Assembly (NCBI GenBank): GCA_965224105.1 | Contig: CBDCYH010000002.1 | Location: 1,860,001-1,924,000 of the forward strand | Source of the DNA: CBDCYH01 sp965224105 | GTDB lineage: Bacteria; Bacteroidota; Rhodothermia; Rhodothermales; JABDKH01 | DNA length: 64,000 nt | Reading direction: 5' to 3' | Part shown: positions 51,316 through 61,177 of the stretch, piece by piece | Numbering within the stretch: position 1 is the stretch's first letter | How the letters are laid out: each line of letters starts with the position of its first letter | Notes under the pieces: model-generated | The model's input: only the letters and a program-made list of their open reading frames with translations | Told to the model about the DNA's origin: nothing | Database searches by the model: none | Made by a program: the position numbers and the translations under genes

Positions 51316-52581
51316 GCGTTGCACGCGTTGTTGTTACACGTATCTGTAATCGCGCTTGGTTACCTGGTCCACATCACCCTCGCAAACCTCCTCGGACCAG
51401 CCGGCTATGGGTTGTACTACTACATCTTGAGCTGGGTGGGAATAATAGTGGTTGTGGCGGCCTTCGGTATTCCGAGCACCGTTGTGAAATTTGTCGGCCA
51501 GTATGCGGGAGCGACAGAACGGGCTTCGAACCTGTCCGGATTGGTTCGCTGGTCGGTGAAAACGAGTCTCTTGCTGTCCGCCGCTGCCGTCGCAGTATGG
51601 ACACTATTTGTCGCTGCCGTCGTGGAGGAGGGTAGGAAGGAGTTGTTTCTGATCGGGGCAATCCTGATCCCCCTGCTTACAACTACACGCGTATCACGGG
51701 GGCTACTCCGGGCATTCAAGTTCATCCCATGGACGTACGCTCCTCAGCTGTGCCGCCACCTCGGAATCCTGGCTGGTTGCGCTTTGCTGTTTGTTCTGGC
51801 ACGACCAATGGATACCCAGGCGGCACTACTTGTAACCATCGTTGCCGTCTCCCTTGGGTTGATCGTCGCATTCAGTCGGCTCCGTACCTCCACTGCGGTC
51901 CCTGCCGAACTCCCGAACCATGATCATCGGAAAGAATGGGTATCAGCTTCGTGGCCGCTCATGTTGCTGGGAAGCTTTTCCCTACTCATTAATCAAACCG
52001 ACATCCTGATGCTCGGCGCTCTAACCACCGACTCGGATGTTGGAGTGTACCAGGCTGCATCACGCACAGCTGCTCTCGCGGGAATAGTTCTGGTCACAGC
52101 AAGTGTTGCAATGGGCCCACAAATCGCCCACCTCCATAGTGCTGGAAAGATTACGTCTCTGCAAAAAATTGTGCGATCAGCCGCGCATTGGATATTTTGG
52201 CCTACCTTGGTAATCGCGCTACTGTTCTTACTTTTCTCAGAGCAGATAGTCAAATTGTTTGGTCCGGAGTTCGTTGCCGCTGCTCCTGTACTAAGTATCC
52301 TTGTTGTGGGTCACGTATTTAACGCCGGTGGAGGAGTTGCTCGAGAGCTGTTGAGTTACACAGGATTCCAGGTTGAAGCGTCGCGCCTAATGCTAATGGG
52401 TGTTGTTTTTAACGTCGTCGCAAACGCTGCCGGCATACTTTTGTATGGCCCGAAGGGTGCGGCTATCGCCACAGCAACAACGTTCCTCTTGTTGACCATA
52501 GCGTTCGTCTATACGTCACGAAAAAAGGTGCACGTCAGAACAGATCTCCTTGGGTCTCCTCCCTCTGAACCGAACGTATGA
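51301..52581 (+). CDS. Polysaccharide flippase (Wzx/MATE-like)
   Basis: 426 residues from the ATG at 51301, which gives the usual short N-terminus before LANLLGPAGYGLYYY. An in-frame TTG at 51238 would add 21 residues. There are about 12 membrane helices, a helical GLVRWSVK loop, and QTDILMLGALTTDSDVGVYQAASR in the middle, typical of the polysaccharide biosynthesis protein family. It likely flips lipid-linked oligosaccharide across the inner membrane. It overlaps the LtaS-like gene by 4 nt. Confidence 0.9.
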   Translation: MVNAGALHALLLHVSVIALGYLVHITLANLLGPAGYGLYYYILSWVGIIVVVAAFGIPSTVVKFVGQYAGATERASNLSGLVRWSVKTSLLLSAAAVAVWTLFVAAVVEEGRKELFLIGAILIPLLTTTRVSRGLLRAFKFIPWTYAPQLCRHLGILAGCALLFVLARPMDTQAALLVTIVAVSLGLIVAFSRLRTSTAVPAELPNHDHRKEWVSASWPLMLLGSFSLLINQTDILMLGALTTDSDVGVYQAASRTAALAGIVLVTASVAMGPQIAHLHSAGKITSLQKIVRSAAHWIFWPTLVIALLFLLFSEQIVKLFGPEFVAAAPVLSILVVGHVFNAGGGVARELLSYTGFQVEASRLMLMGVVFNVVANAAGILLYGPKGAAIATATTFLLLTIAFVYTSRKKVHVRTDLLGSPPSEPNV

Positions 52582-54653
52582 TTCTCGACAGGTTGGTTCT
52601 CCGCAATGTTGCTGCCTGCAGTTTCCTTCTTGGGCTGATCCTTGTCATTGGAAAACTTCTGAAGATCTATTACAACTACGCCCTTTATCTTTCACCGCTC
52701 GTAATAATTGGCTGGTTTGTTCTCGGTACGCTAATTCTCGTCGGCGGATTTCTAGGATTCGCGAAAATCGGACGCAGCTTTGCCCGCCACCAGAATGTTA
52801 CCGCCGTTCGTATCCTCCTGCTCGGCGGTCTTGTGGCTATCGTCCTCTCGTCTATCGAGGTGTTGTGGTTTGCTGCTACGGGTGACTTTGAGTTCGTGAC
52901 TCTTCGCTTTTTCCAAATATTTAGGCACGACATCTTATTCATTGCAGGATTTGCAGGAATCTGGACATTGCTCTTGACGGTTACTCGTGCCTGGCTCCAC
53001 AAGGCGTTGACCGCCATAATGTATTTCGCAACGGCACTCCTTCTATTTGTCGCCATACTTGAGCTGGTCTTTTACTTGCAGACGGGCAATGTCGGTGATT
53101 GGTATTTGTTGCAATACGCGGCCATCCACGCAAGCTATGTTGCACCTGCTGTCGTTACCGAGTTGGCTGGGCTAACAGTCGTTTTCATTTTGCTGCCGAT
53201 TCTGATCACCGGAGCAGCGTACCTGTTGTCGAACCGTAAAAGAAAAACGGAAGGTACAGGACCTGAATTTCCGGTTCCGGCCGTATTAGGTATTGCATTG
53301 TTGGTCCTGATGTGCCTCGTTCTACCGTCGCCCGCTGTGCCTCGAAGTTATCAGCCGTTTCAAAAAAACATCTTCGCAAAGTCGGTGGTTGATGCGGCTG
53401 GTTTTTCTGAATGGGCATCGTTAGAAAAAACATTCCCTGACGCTCAACCTCTGTTCGATAGTCGGTTCGCCACGGTGATCTCCGACTCCTCGGTAAGTAA
53501 GCCGAACGTAGTGCTATTCATACTGGAGTCTGTCCGGGCGCAGTCCATACAGCCTTATGACTATTCTTTTCCGGTGACGCCGTACCTGGATTCTCTCGCA
53601 ACCCGATCGGCGGTTGCAAGTCAGATGTACGCAAACCTTCCCTATACATCCGATGCGCTTGTCTCGCTCCTTTACGGCATATATCCGCAGATGACTCCGC
53701 GGACCTATTTTCCCGACATTGCGCACACCGGTCTACCAAACGCACTGCGTCAGGTTGGCTACTCGACGGCCTTTTTCACATCAGCAACATTGAGTCCTGT
53801 GCGGGGTGAAAATGCTCTCCTTGAAAATCTCGGCTTTGAAGTGGTTGTCGACGAAGGGATGATGCCGCAAGACGGGTTTGAGCGCGTAAACTATTCCGGC
53901 TACGAAGACAACATCCTCCTGCAACCAGTGCAAGCGTGGATCAACCGCAATGATTCGTTGCGCAATCCGTTCTTCCTGACCCTTCTTAACCAGACTACCC
54001 ACCACGATTATACAACTCCGTCCACGTTTGCTACGGTCGATTTCGTTTCCGATGATGAGGAGTTTAATGCTTATCTCAATTCACTACGCTACCTGGACAA
54101 ATTTGTAGAACGTTTTATTGCGGAGCTCGATATATCTGGAGTGTTACAAAACACGGTGATCGTTTTTGTCGGGGATCATGGGGAGGCCTTCGGTGAACAC
54201 GGAGTCCGTTTCCACGGCACATCAGTCTTCAATGAGGCAATGAGAATTCCGTTGATGATCTATGATGGAAGAGGGGAGCTGGGAACGGAAAGCATTGTCG
54301 GGCTTCGTCAGCAGATTGATATTTTTCCGACGTTGCTGGAAATCACCGGGACAACAATCGCCAATGCCGAGATTTCCGGTCGATCTGTGTTGCAAAGCGT
54401 TCCCCCGGATCGAAAATTGTTTCTAACTGCCGCAGCCAACCAATCACTGGGGATGATCCGCGGAGACAAAAAGTATATCTACGACTTTCGACGCTCACCG
54501 ACAAAGGTGTTCGATCTTGCTGCTGATCCCTACGAACAAAAGGATTTGTCAGCAACCTACTCGGACAAGGAGCTTGAAGAGGTTGAGTTGGAGCTATTAT
54601 CCTGGCAGTCGGCGGTCAACCGGACGTACCGGATGACGGCTCCTACCGAATAA
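52578..54653 (+). CDS. LtaS/sulfatase-family membrane phosphotransferase
   Basis: 691 residues. The N-terminal 255 hold about six or seven membrane helices. A periplasmic sulfatase-fold domain follows (about 305-680). Metal and active-site residues fit the lipoteichoic acid synthase/phosphoglycerol transferase branch: E317 in LFILESVRA, the threonine nucleophile T357 in NLPYTSDALVS, and D533-H534 in VGDHGEAFGEHG. In Gram-negative bacteria such enzymes add phosphoglycerol or phosphoethanolamine to glycans or lipids. It overlaps the flippase gene, so the target is probably the exported polysaccharide. Its end overlaps the convergent C25 gene by 11 nt. Confidence 0.88.
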   Translation: MILDRLVLRNVAACSFLLGLILVIGKLLKIYYNYALYLSPLVIIGWFVLGTLILVGGFLGFAKIGRSFARHQNVTAVRILLLGGLVAIVLSSIEVLWFAATGDFEFVTLRFFQIFRHDILFIAGFAGIWTLLLTVTRAWLHKALTAIMYFATALLLFVAILELVFYLQTGNVGDWYLLQYAAIHASYVAPAVVTELAGLTVVFILLPILITGAAYLLSNRKRKTEGTGPEFPVPAVLGIALLVLMCLVLPSPAVPRSYQPFQKNIFAKSVVDAAGFSEWASLEKTFPDAQPLFDSRFATVISDSSVSKPNVVLFILESVRAQSIQPYDYSFPVTPYLDSLATRSAVASQMYANLPYTSDALVSLLYGIYPQMTPRTYFPDIAHTGLPNALRQVGYSTAFFTSATLSPVRGENALLENLGFEVVVDEGMMPQDGFERVNYSGYEDNILLQPVQAWINRNDSLRNPFFLTLLNQTTHHDYTTPSTFATVDFVSDDEEFNAYLNSLRYLDKFVERFIAELDISGVLQNTVIVFVGDHGEAFGEHGVRFHGTSVFNEAMRIPLMIYDGRGELGTESIVGLRQQIDIFPTLLEITGTTIANAEISGRSVLQSVPPDRKLFLTAAANQSLGMIRGDKKYIYDFRRSPTKVFDLAADPYEQKDLSATYSDKELEEVELELLSWQSAVNRTYRMTAPTE

Positions 54654-57600
54654 CGGCAATCTTCTCGACCGCTGTCGCAGAGCCAGATTGTAGATCGATT
54701 CCTGAGGCAAAAAGTCGATACAGATACACGCCGGTTGCTACGTTGTCGCCGTCGCTATCCGTTCCGTCCCACTGAACGAAGTTCCAGCCTATCTTTAGCG
54801 CGCCACTCTTAAGGGACTCCGGGTTGTTAACGAGGTCGAAGTCTCGAATTACCTTACCCGTTAATGTATAAAGCCGGAGGTGCAGGTCGGAGATTTCGCC
54901 TGCATCAGCCCCGAGCAAGCGAAACGCAAACTGGGTACTTGTGGACATGGGGTTCGGGTACGGATATGGGCGCTCCACTTCGAGCTGTGTCTGAACCCGG
55001 AAGTGCAGCTGATACGGACTGCCAACCGCCTCGTTACCGGCCACATCACGAATGCGAACCAGTAGCGTATGCGTTGCTGTCTCGCCCGAGAAGTCAGGCT
55101 CGTAGCGAATTTGAATAACATTGTCCTCTCCGGTGTCGACAAATGTCAAATGGGTGCGGGGTATCCTCTCGTCATCAAGAAAAATCTCGGCAGCGTTGGT
55201 GTCGGACGCCAGGACGGCAAATAGGTTATCATCAGTTACAGAGATTTCGAAAACGGGATGGCCGGAGACGAACGGCAGCAGGGGATCCTGAAGATTGACT
55301 AGTGGATCCGGATTGTGTGGCAACATAACTCCGTCAACCAGCACCTCGAATGTCGGTGGTTCAGCATCCGAAACGACGACGAACGACTCAACGATGGTGT
55401 TATTGAACGAGACGCGATCGTTGCCCTGCGGGTGCAGGACGTCAATTCGCAGCAGGTTGTTGCCTGTGAGACCAATGCTTGGATAGGTGATCTCGACGTT
55501 GGCGGAATCGACGAGGTTTAGCAGGGTGTCAACCTTAATTACTCGCGTCGTGTTGGTAGGGTCACTAAGCGAGACAGTTACGATCGCACTATCTGCTGTG
55601 AACGGTGCCAGGTTGAAAACCGGGAATGAGAAGGTGATTGGTTCCGGCTCGACCAACGTATCACCCGGCAGGCTGAGTTTTGCTGGGTCCAAAGCCAGGT
55701 CAGCAAATCCGTCGTACGTCACACTCCATGAATCGAGCTGCGGCGTTTGCGTGTTGCCTGGATCCGTGAGTGTGGCGCGGAGCTTTGCTGAGCTGAGGCC
55801 TAGGCTGTTTAACTGCGTGAGCGGGTATGTCCCCGGATCCTGGAAAGGACCAGCGACTCTGTTGTCGTCGGCATCCAGAACTTCGACACTGATGTCCGCT
55901 GGAGCAGTCAATGATTCTGCCCATTCAAGGTCGGACCAGCGCGATACGTTTTCGATCAGGACTGAGGTTACCGTTCCGGCGCCACTTGAGAAGGGAATCT
56001 GGAAGGATTCAGTGATCTCATTGTTACCGGAGTTGGATGGATCGACAAATTCCTGCACCTCTGCTGGAAAACCCACTCTGGATTTCATGATCCAAAGGTG
56101 CGAGTAATCCAATGTGTCGATGGCGGAACTCCCGAAGCTGGCAAAAGCATTTTTTACCTCTTGTGGGATGATGATCTCTCCGTTATCGTTGCTCAGGTGT
56201 CGCGTTCTTGTAAATACGTAGTCGCCGTTTTCGACTATGCCGATTAGTTGTTGCAGTTCGGCGTCTTCGACCACGGGGTCGTCGAGTGAACTCGGATACG
56301 TGACGATGGACTCGACATATTTCACGGTCCCCGTTGCTCCGTCGAGTACCAGAACACCAAATCCGCGTCCGCGCCGTTCGTAGGTAGTTCCACTCACGAC
56401 GATTTGCCCCTTGAAGTCTCCGCTGCCTCGCTCCGAGCTCATGGTTACATCGAGCTCAAACTCCGAAAATCTCCAGCCACTGGCTTTCGAGTGACTCAAC
56501 CCGTTGGACTTGGGATCCGGGTCAAATTGTTCATCCTGCTGGTGCCATCCCCATTGGGTCGCGCCCGATTTAATTACAAACGATCCCGCTTTCCACACGT
56601 CCTGTTGCTCTGGCGTGTCGATACGTCCTCGCCAGTGATAGACTGTGTTCTGTTGTAGTCCTCCGGGTTGCCATGAGGCGACCACCCCGGTAGGTGTGAA
56701 GATCGTCTCCTGTAGCAGCGGGCTGGTAAAAGTTGCGGAGGTATCAATCTGCATTCGGATAGGTAGCCGTGTGCTCGACTGTGAAGACGAACTCATGGTT
56801 AGTACAGGGTCGATCCCTTCGGGCACGAGCGAAAACTCGTCGGGCGAAACGAGTGCGACGCCGGATGAAAACACGACAAAACTTCGATCAGCCGAATTGT
56901 TCAACTCCGACATTTCTTCGATTTCATCGTCGCTGTCGACAACAACGGAGAGCGAATTGCTCCCGATCATCTCATCAACCAATGCAATCGTGAACGTTAT
57001 CGTTGTGTCACGAAGCGGTGATCTTATCCGTTGTTGGGACGCGAATATGTAGCCTTCCGGGCCGGTTACCGAAATCGAGACAGTCACGGAGTCGGATGCA
57101 AACAGGCCGATGTTCTGGATAAATATTTCGGCGTCGAAGGATTCGTCTTCGGTTGAAGGTGCGATGAGTGAGAAGTTGATATCCGATGCGTCGACGAACA
57201 GGTCGGGTTTGGACGGCAAGGCGATCCGTGTAGCCGGGTCACCTATGAGACCATACTGCAGCAGGTGAATCACCGATAGGGGGTCGCTGTAGATGTCGTT
57301 GTATCTGGCTTTTGCTTGTTGCAGCGCCTTTCCGAGGACGCGAACCGTGTCGGAGAAGACACTCGTGTGGACTTCATCCGCAAGCTTTTCGCTTGCCGTA
57401 ATCGTCCCGCTACTCGATGCGCCCCAATGCGCAATGGAGCCGTTGAGCGATTCAATTACGAGCTGCTCTGAGAATGCCAGCGGATCTCCGGCCAGTCCAT
57501 CGCCACCTCCAAAATCACCTGTAAAGCAACCCAGTGAAAGGACAATCGGCAAGCGAGCGGCGTTGTCATAGGTTGCGGGGGGATCTGTTACTATCTCCCA

Positions 57601-59481
57601 GGTTTGGGTTGCCGAATGGCCAAAGTATGTGAGCCACGAGGCGCCCTCCGAAAAAGCATTTTGCAGAGAGTCTTTGAACGTAGGGTCGAGGACATCGGAC
57701 GAAGTCTTGAAAAAGTTCAGTGTGTCCATCAAGTTGGGTGGCGATGAAACCAGGGATCCCCAATTGATCGCGGCCGACTGGAGCCTGTTGCGTTCACCGG
57801 TCGTAAGGCCGCCCACAATGTATATCGCATTTTTTTGCCATCGATCTCCCTCACCGCCTTCGTACGTCATGAGCTTGTTAACGAAGATCGATCCTTGCTC
57901 GTTGGAGCGGATTGGTATTCTGCCCGTCGCAATGATTTCGCTGTAGTCTATCGCACTCGCATTCTGCATGGAGAACCATCCATCGGAAACCGTATGTCCG
58001 AATGAAGGCACTTCCCAGTTCGCGCGGGGTCGAGTGCGGTCGGGGTACAATGCATCACCCCACAGAGTGAGGAATTCCATGGGTACGTCCCAGGACTGGG
58101 CGTTTCTGACAAACCGTCGGATGGCTGTTGGTGTTGGCCGGCCGTAATCAAATTGGTCGAAGACATCCTGCACCCGCGCCACAAGAACGGAGTGGTTACC
58201 ACCGGCGGCACTGGCCCGATAACTTGCCAGCTCATGCGCAGAGTTTAATAACGCATCGGATGAGATGATGACATAGTCGTAAGCATTTGTCTGATCTGCA
58301 AGGTTAGAACTGGCGTCTGGTCTAATCGCGACTGGTGTTTTTACTCCTTGTTCGGAAGTAACCCGGAATTCGGTCGGGGCATCGAAAATCGCAGTGTACG
58401 TAGACTCGCCAGATGACAGGGGTGCCACCGTGAGGGTTTGCCGAGTCTGGTTGTAGGCGCGAATTTGGGATCCGCCGAATCCACTCACAGCAACATTGCG
58501 CGTACCGGTAACATCAGTCAAAAAATCCAATTGGTTTTCTGATGCTACAAGATCGACGGTTGCGGTTGCCTCAACATAGTCTACTGCAATGCTATTGGAT
58601 ACGCTTCCGCCAAAGTCGTTGCGAGAGGTGACGCGGACGTTGAGCTCTGTTTGCGGCGTGTTGCCGACTGCTATTCGGCCAGAAAAGGTAACCAGAGTCG
58701 CACCGATCCAGTCTTTAGAGTCCAACAGTGTAAACGTCGACTGCGTACCAAGCTTGGCCTCGAGCGTCGCGATATGTCTTGATACCGTTTGTGAATTGAC
58801 TTGAACAACAACGTCTATGCTGTCGGTCCCATTGGTTAAGACATTTTGTATAGGCAGCGTGTATTCCTGCTGCAAGACATTCTGCGCTGTTCCGTGTCTG
58901 ATCTCAGACATGTAGAATCCCTCTCCCCGGGTGTAGATAGGGTTTCCAACATCCGAACCCTGGCCTGGATAATAGAACTCATCCGTTTCGATGTGCACAG
59001 TTTGCTTCGCGCTTTCGACGAGGCTCGCAGTTGGGCTACCGGTGTTTTCGACAGTGTATCTTAGGCCCGGTTGCCCACCCCAGGTAAGCCAGTAATAGGT
59101 CGTATCAGTAAACAGACTCAGCTCGTCGGAGCTCTGGTCACTCAGGTTTCGGTACAGCTGATTTTCATCAATGCCGGTGTTGGCCAAACCGACAAAGTAG
59201 AAGGAGTCGGTTGGTTGCAGTGTCGGGCCGCTGGCGACCACATCGATGGGGATCTCTGTTCCGTTTTCGAACAGGCGGAGTGTTTGGGGATCTATTTGGT
59301 CTGTCGGGACACCTACGGGGTTAAGGTCGGCCGCCGTGAGTTGGTAAATCCCATCTTCAACCACTCCAATTTTAACGTAGGGAGCGGTAGCATCATACCA
59401 CGAGGGGTCAAACGTACCTTGTTGCGCTGAAGCGATCGAAGGGATGAGAATGACCAGGAGTACGGTCAATCTGTTCAGCAC
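54643..59481 (-). CDS. Gingipain-family (C25) surface protein with T9SS tail, PorU-like
   Basis: 1,612 residues with a signal peptide (to about 20, IASA-Q). An N-terminal beta region (25-390) is followed by a peptidase C25 domain (about 400-755) with likely catalytic H622 (YFGHSATQTW) and C652 (LSLGCFTGDF), closing with LIGDPATRI. A CARDB-like beta domain follows (about 757-870), then further beta domains, and a T9SS type A sorting domain in the last 105 residues (PYPYPNPMSTSTQF, LYTLTGKVIRDFD, ATGVYLYRLFA). PorU, the T9SS sortase, has a C25 domain but is nearer 1,150 residues. This longer form could be a PorU2-type sortase or a surface protease. It sits within a polysaccharide locus. Confidence 0.87.
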   Translation of the reverse strand: MLNRLTVLLVILIPSIASAQQGTFDPSWYDATAPYVKIGVVEDGIYQLTAADLNPVGVPTDQIDPQTLRLFENGTEIPIDVVASGPTLQPTDSFYFVGLANTGIDENQLYRNLSDQSSDELSLFTDTTYYWLTWGGQPGLRYTVENTGSPTASLVESAKQTVHIETDEFYYPGQGSDVGNPIYTRGEGFYMSEIRHGTAQNVLQQEYTLPIQNVLTNGTDSIDVVVQVNSQTVSRHIATLEAKLGTQSTFTLLDSKDWIGATLVTFSGRIAVGNTPQTELNVRVTSRNDFGGSVSNSIAVDYVEATATVDLVASENQLDFLTDVTGTRNVAVSGFGGSQIRAYNQTRQTLTVAPLSSGESTYTAIFDAPTEFRVTSEQGVKTPVAIRPDASSNLADQTNAYDYVIISSDALLNSAHELASYRASAAGGNHSVLVARVQDVFDQFDYGRPTPTAIRRFVRNAQSWDVPMEFLTLWGDALYPDRTRPRANWEVPSFGHTVSDGWFSMQNASAIDYSEIIATGRIPIRSNEQGSIFVNKLMTYEGGEGDRWQKNAIYIVGGLTTGERNRLQSAAINWGSLVSSPPNLMDTLNFFKTSSDVLDPTFKDSLQNAFSEGASWLTYFGHSATQTWEIVTDPPATYDNAARLPIVLSLGCFTGDFGGGDGLAGDPLAFSEQLVIESLNGSIAHWGASSSGTITASEKLADEVHTSVFSDTVRVLGKALQQAKARYNDIYSDPLSVIHLLQYGLIGDPATRIALPSKPDLFVDASDINFSLIAPSTEDESFDAEIFIQNIGLFASDSVTVSISVTGPEGYIFASQQRIRSPLRDTTITFTIALVDEMIGSNSLSVVVDSDDEIEEMSELNNSADRSFVVFSSGVALVSPDEFSLVPEGIDPVLTMSSSSQSSTRLPIRMQIDTSATFTSPLLQETIFTPTGVVASWQPGGLQQNTVYHWRGRIDTPEQQDVWKAGSFVIKSGATQWGWHQQDEQFDPDPKSNGLSHSKASGWRFSEFELDVTMSSERGSGDFKGQIVVSGTTYERRGRGFGVLVLDGATGTVKYVESIVTYPSSLDDPVVEDAELQQLIGIVENGDYVFTRTRHLSNDNGEIIIPQEVKNAFASFGSSAIDTLDYSHLWIMKSRVGFPAEVQEFVDPSNSGNNEITESFQIPFSSGAGTVTSVLIENVSRWSDLEWAESLTAPADISVEVLDADDNRVAGPFQDPGTYPLTQLNSLGLSSAKLRATLTDPGNTQTPQLDSWSVTYDGFADLALDPAKLSLPGDTLVEPEPITFSFPVFNLAPFTADSAIVTVSLSDPTNTTRVIKVDTLLNLVDSANVEITYPSIGLTGNNLLRIDVLHPQGNDRVSFNNTIVESFVVVSDAEPPTFEVLVDGVMLPHNPDPLVNLQDPLLPFVSGHPVFEISVTDDNLFAVLASDTNAAEIFLDDERIPRTHLTFVDTGEDNVIQIRYEPDFSGETATHTLLVRIRDVAGNEAVGSPYQLHFRVQTQLEVERPYPYPNPMSTSTQFAFRLLGADAGEISDLHLRLYTLTGKVIRDFDLVNNPESLKSGALKIGWNFVQWDGTDSDGDNVATGVYLYRLFASGIDLQSGSATAVEKIAVIR

Positions 59482-59552
59482 GCGACGATATTTTGGTCCT
59501 TCGTAGTTGATGGAGCACGAGAGTTAAGTGACAATCTACGCGGACTCAGATA

Positions 59553-61097
59553 CTACGATGCGCGCAGAACGTTTGGAGATTTTTTCGAGGAGTCGGAATC
59601 TCTCACTACGAGCTGCGTTTCGAAGAAAGCCCGCCGAAGTTCTGCGGTTCGATTTTGCACACACAACATCTCCAGGTAGTGGAAATATGTATCCAGCTGC
59701 TCACGTGTGTACGGGGCGTCGCTGTTGAGCCCGATTACATCAGGATGCCGGGTTTTGGCCGTTTCCTCATCATCAGACCAGAGGCTTTCGAAAAGTTTTT
59801 CGCCTGGCCGGATGCCAGAATACTCGATCGGAATCTTTTTGCGGATTCCCAGCTGGCGCATCATCTTGCTGGCCAGGTCTTCGATTTTCACAGGCTCGCC
59901 CATGTCCAGTGTGTACACTGGTGCGGAATCCAGCAGGAGGGTCTGGAGGATCAAGGAACAGGCCTCGTCTCCGGTCATGAAAAATCTTGTCATGTCCGGG
60001 TGGGTTATCGTAATCGGCCCGTCGTTTTCAATTTGTTCGAGGAAGTAGGGGACCACGGAGCCATGGCTACCGAGTACGTTTCCAAAACGAACAATTTTTG
60101 ATTTCATCTCGGTGTCGATGGAGCGCACGTACCATTCTGCCATCCGCTTGGTCGCACCAAGAACGCTGGACGGTAGCACGGCTTTGTCGGTTGAGATAAG
60201 GACGAATTGCTCGGCTCCGAAAGACTCGCACAGTCTCGCGAGACTTACTGTAGAAAGAGTGTTGTTCGTGAATGCTTCCACCGGATGACGTTCCAGCAAC
60301 GGTACGTGTTTGTAGGCGGCGGCGTGGAAAACAATATCTGGTCGGAAGGCTGTGAAGATCGTCCGCATTATCCGTTCGTCCCGGACGTCCGCGATGCGAA
60401 ACTCGAGCTCGCCCTGGAAGAGCTGCTTCCGTACCTCGTTCTCGAGTTGATAGAGGTTGTATTCGCTAACGTCGACCAGCACCAAACGGAAAGGTCGAAG
60501 GGTAATGAGCCTCTTAACCAGCTCTGATCCTACAGAACCGCCAGCACCCGTCACAAGGACGGTACGGCCGGACAGGTAGTTCTGGATCGACTGTTCATCG
60601 ATCGAGATGGGTTTGCGGGGTAGAAGCTCGTCCAGATTTATCGAATCACTGGTGAAGCGTGGTTTCCGCACAGGCTTACCGTGGCGATTCTCATCTACGT
60701 ACCTGATCGCAGCACGTAATCCGAGCACTCCAACGAGAGAGAAGACACAGTGAGCGGCGGTGACGCTACGGGCCGGGATGGACGCGGGATCAAGAAAGTA
60801 GGTTACAGTCAGCGAAATCGCCCAGGCAAAAAAGCACGAAGTTGCGACTTTCAGGTAGTCGTCGAGGTGCAGGTCTGACGGCGATTTTCTGTACAGGCCG
60901 ACAAACAGAAATGTGGCGACATAGACTACTAGCGTGATCGTCAATGCCGGTACGAGTGACTCCTCGGCTGGAAAAAAATTCCAGTCGCCTAGGCGGATTT
61001 TCAGAGCGCCGACAAAAGCGAGGTACAGTATGAGCGTATCGATAAGTAGCAGAAAAAGCGTCTGATACGTCGCTGTCTCTTGCAAAAACCTGCGCAT
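59553..61097 (-). CDS. Membrane UDP-sugar 4,6-dehydratase (WbpM/PglF/CapD family)
   Basis: 514 residues. Four N-terminal membrane helices (about 10-130) are followed by a cytosolic short-chain dehydrogenase domain with the Rossmann loop VLVTGAGGSVGSEL (180-193), FHAAAYKHVPLLERHP and ISTDKAVLPSSVLGATKRMAEW. In this family the usual SDR tyrosine is replaced, as here. It removes water from UDP-GlcNAc at C4/C6 to make the keto-sugar used for amino-sugars such as bacillosamine or FucNAc. Its product would be the substrate of the DegT aminotransferase at the right edge. Confidence 0.93.
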   Translation of the reverse strand: MRRFLQETATYQTLFLLLIDTLILYLAFVGALKIRLGDWNFFPAEESLVPALTITLVVYVATFLFVGLYRKSPSDLHLDDYLKVATSCFFAWAISLTVTYFLDPASIPARSVTAAHCVFSLVGVLGLRAAIRYVDENRHGKPVRKPRFTSDSINLDELLPRKPISIDEQSIQNYLSGRTVLVTGAGGSVGSELVKRLITLRPFRLVLVDVSEYNLYQLENEVRKQLFQGELEFRIADVRDERIMRTIFTAFRPDIVFHAAAYKHVPLLERHPVEAFTNNTLSTVSLARLCESFGAEQFVLISTDKAVLPSSVLGATKRMAEWYVRSIDTEMKSKIVRFGNVLGSHGSVVPYFLEQIENDGPITITHPDMTRFFMTGDEACSLILQTLLLDSAPVYTLDMGEPVKIEDLASKMMRQLGIRKKIPIEYSGIRPGEKLFESLWSDDEETAKTRHPDVIGLNSDAPYTREQLDTYFHYLEMLCVQNRTAELRRAFFETQLVVRDSDSSKKSPNVLRAS

Positions 61098-61177
61098 AGA
61101 TTACTCGACCAGAGTGTTGGTGGGTCCCAGGGGTGGGCACGACGCCCCCAGTACAATAAATCTGCCGAAAAAATACA

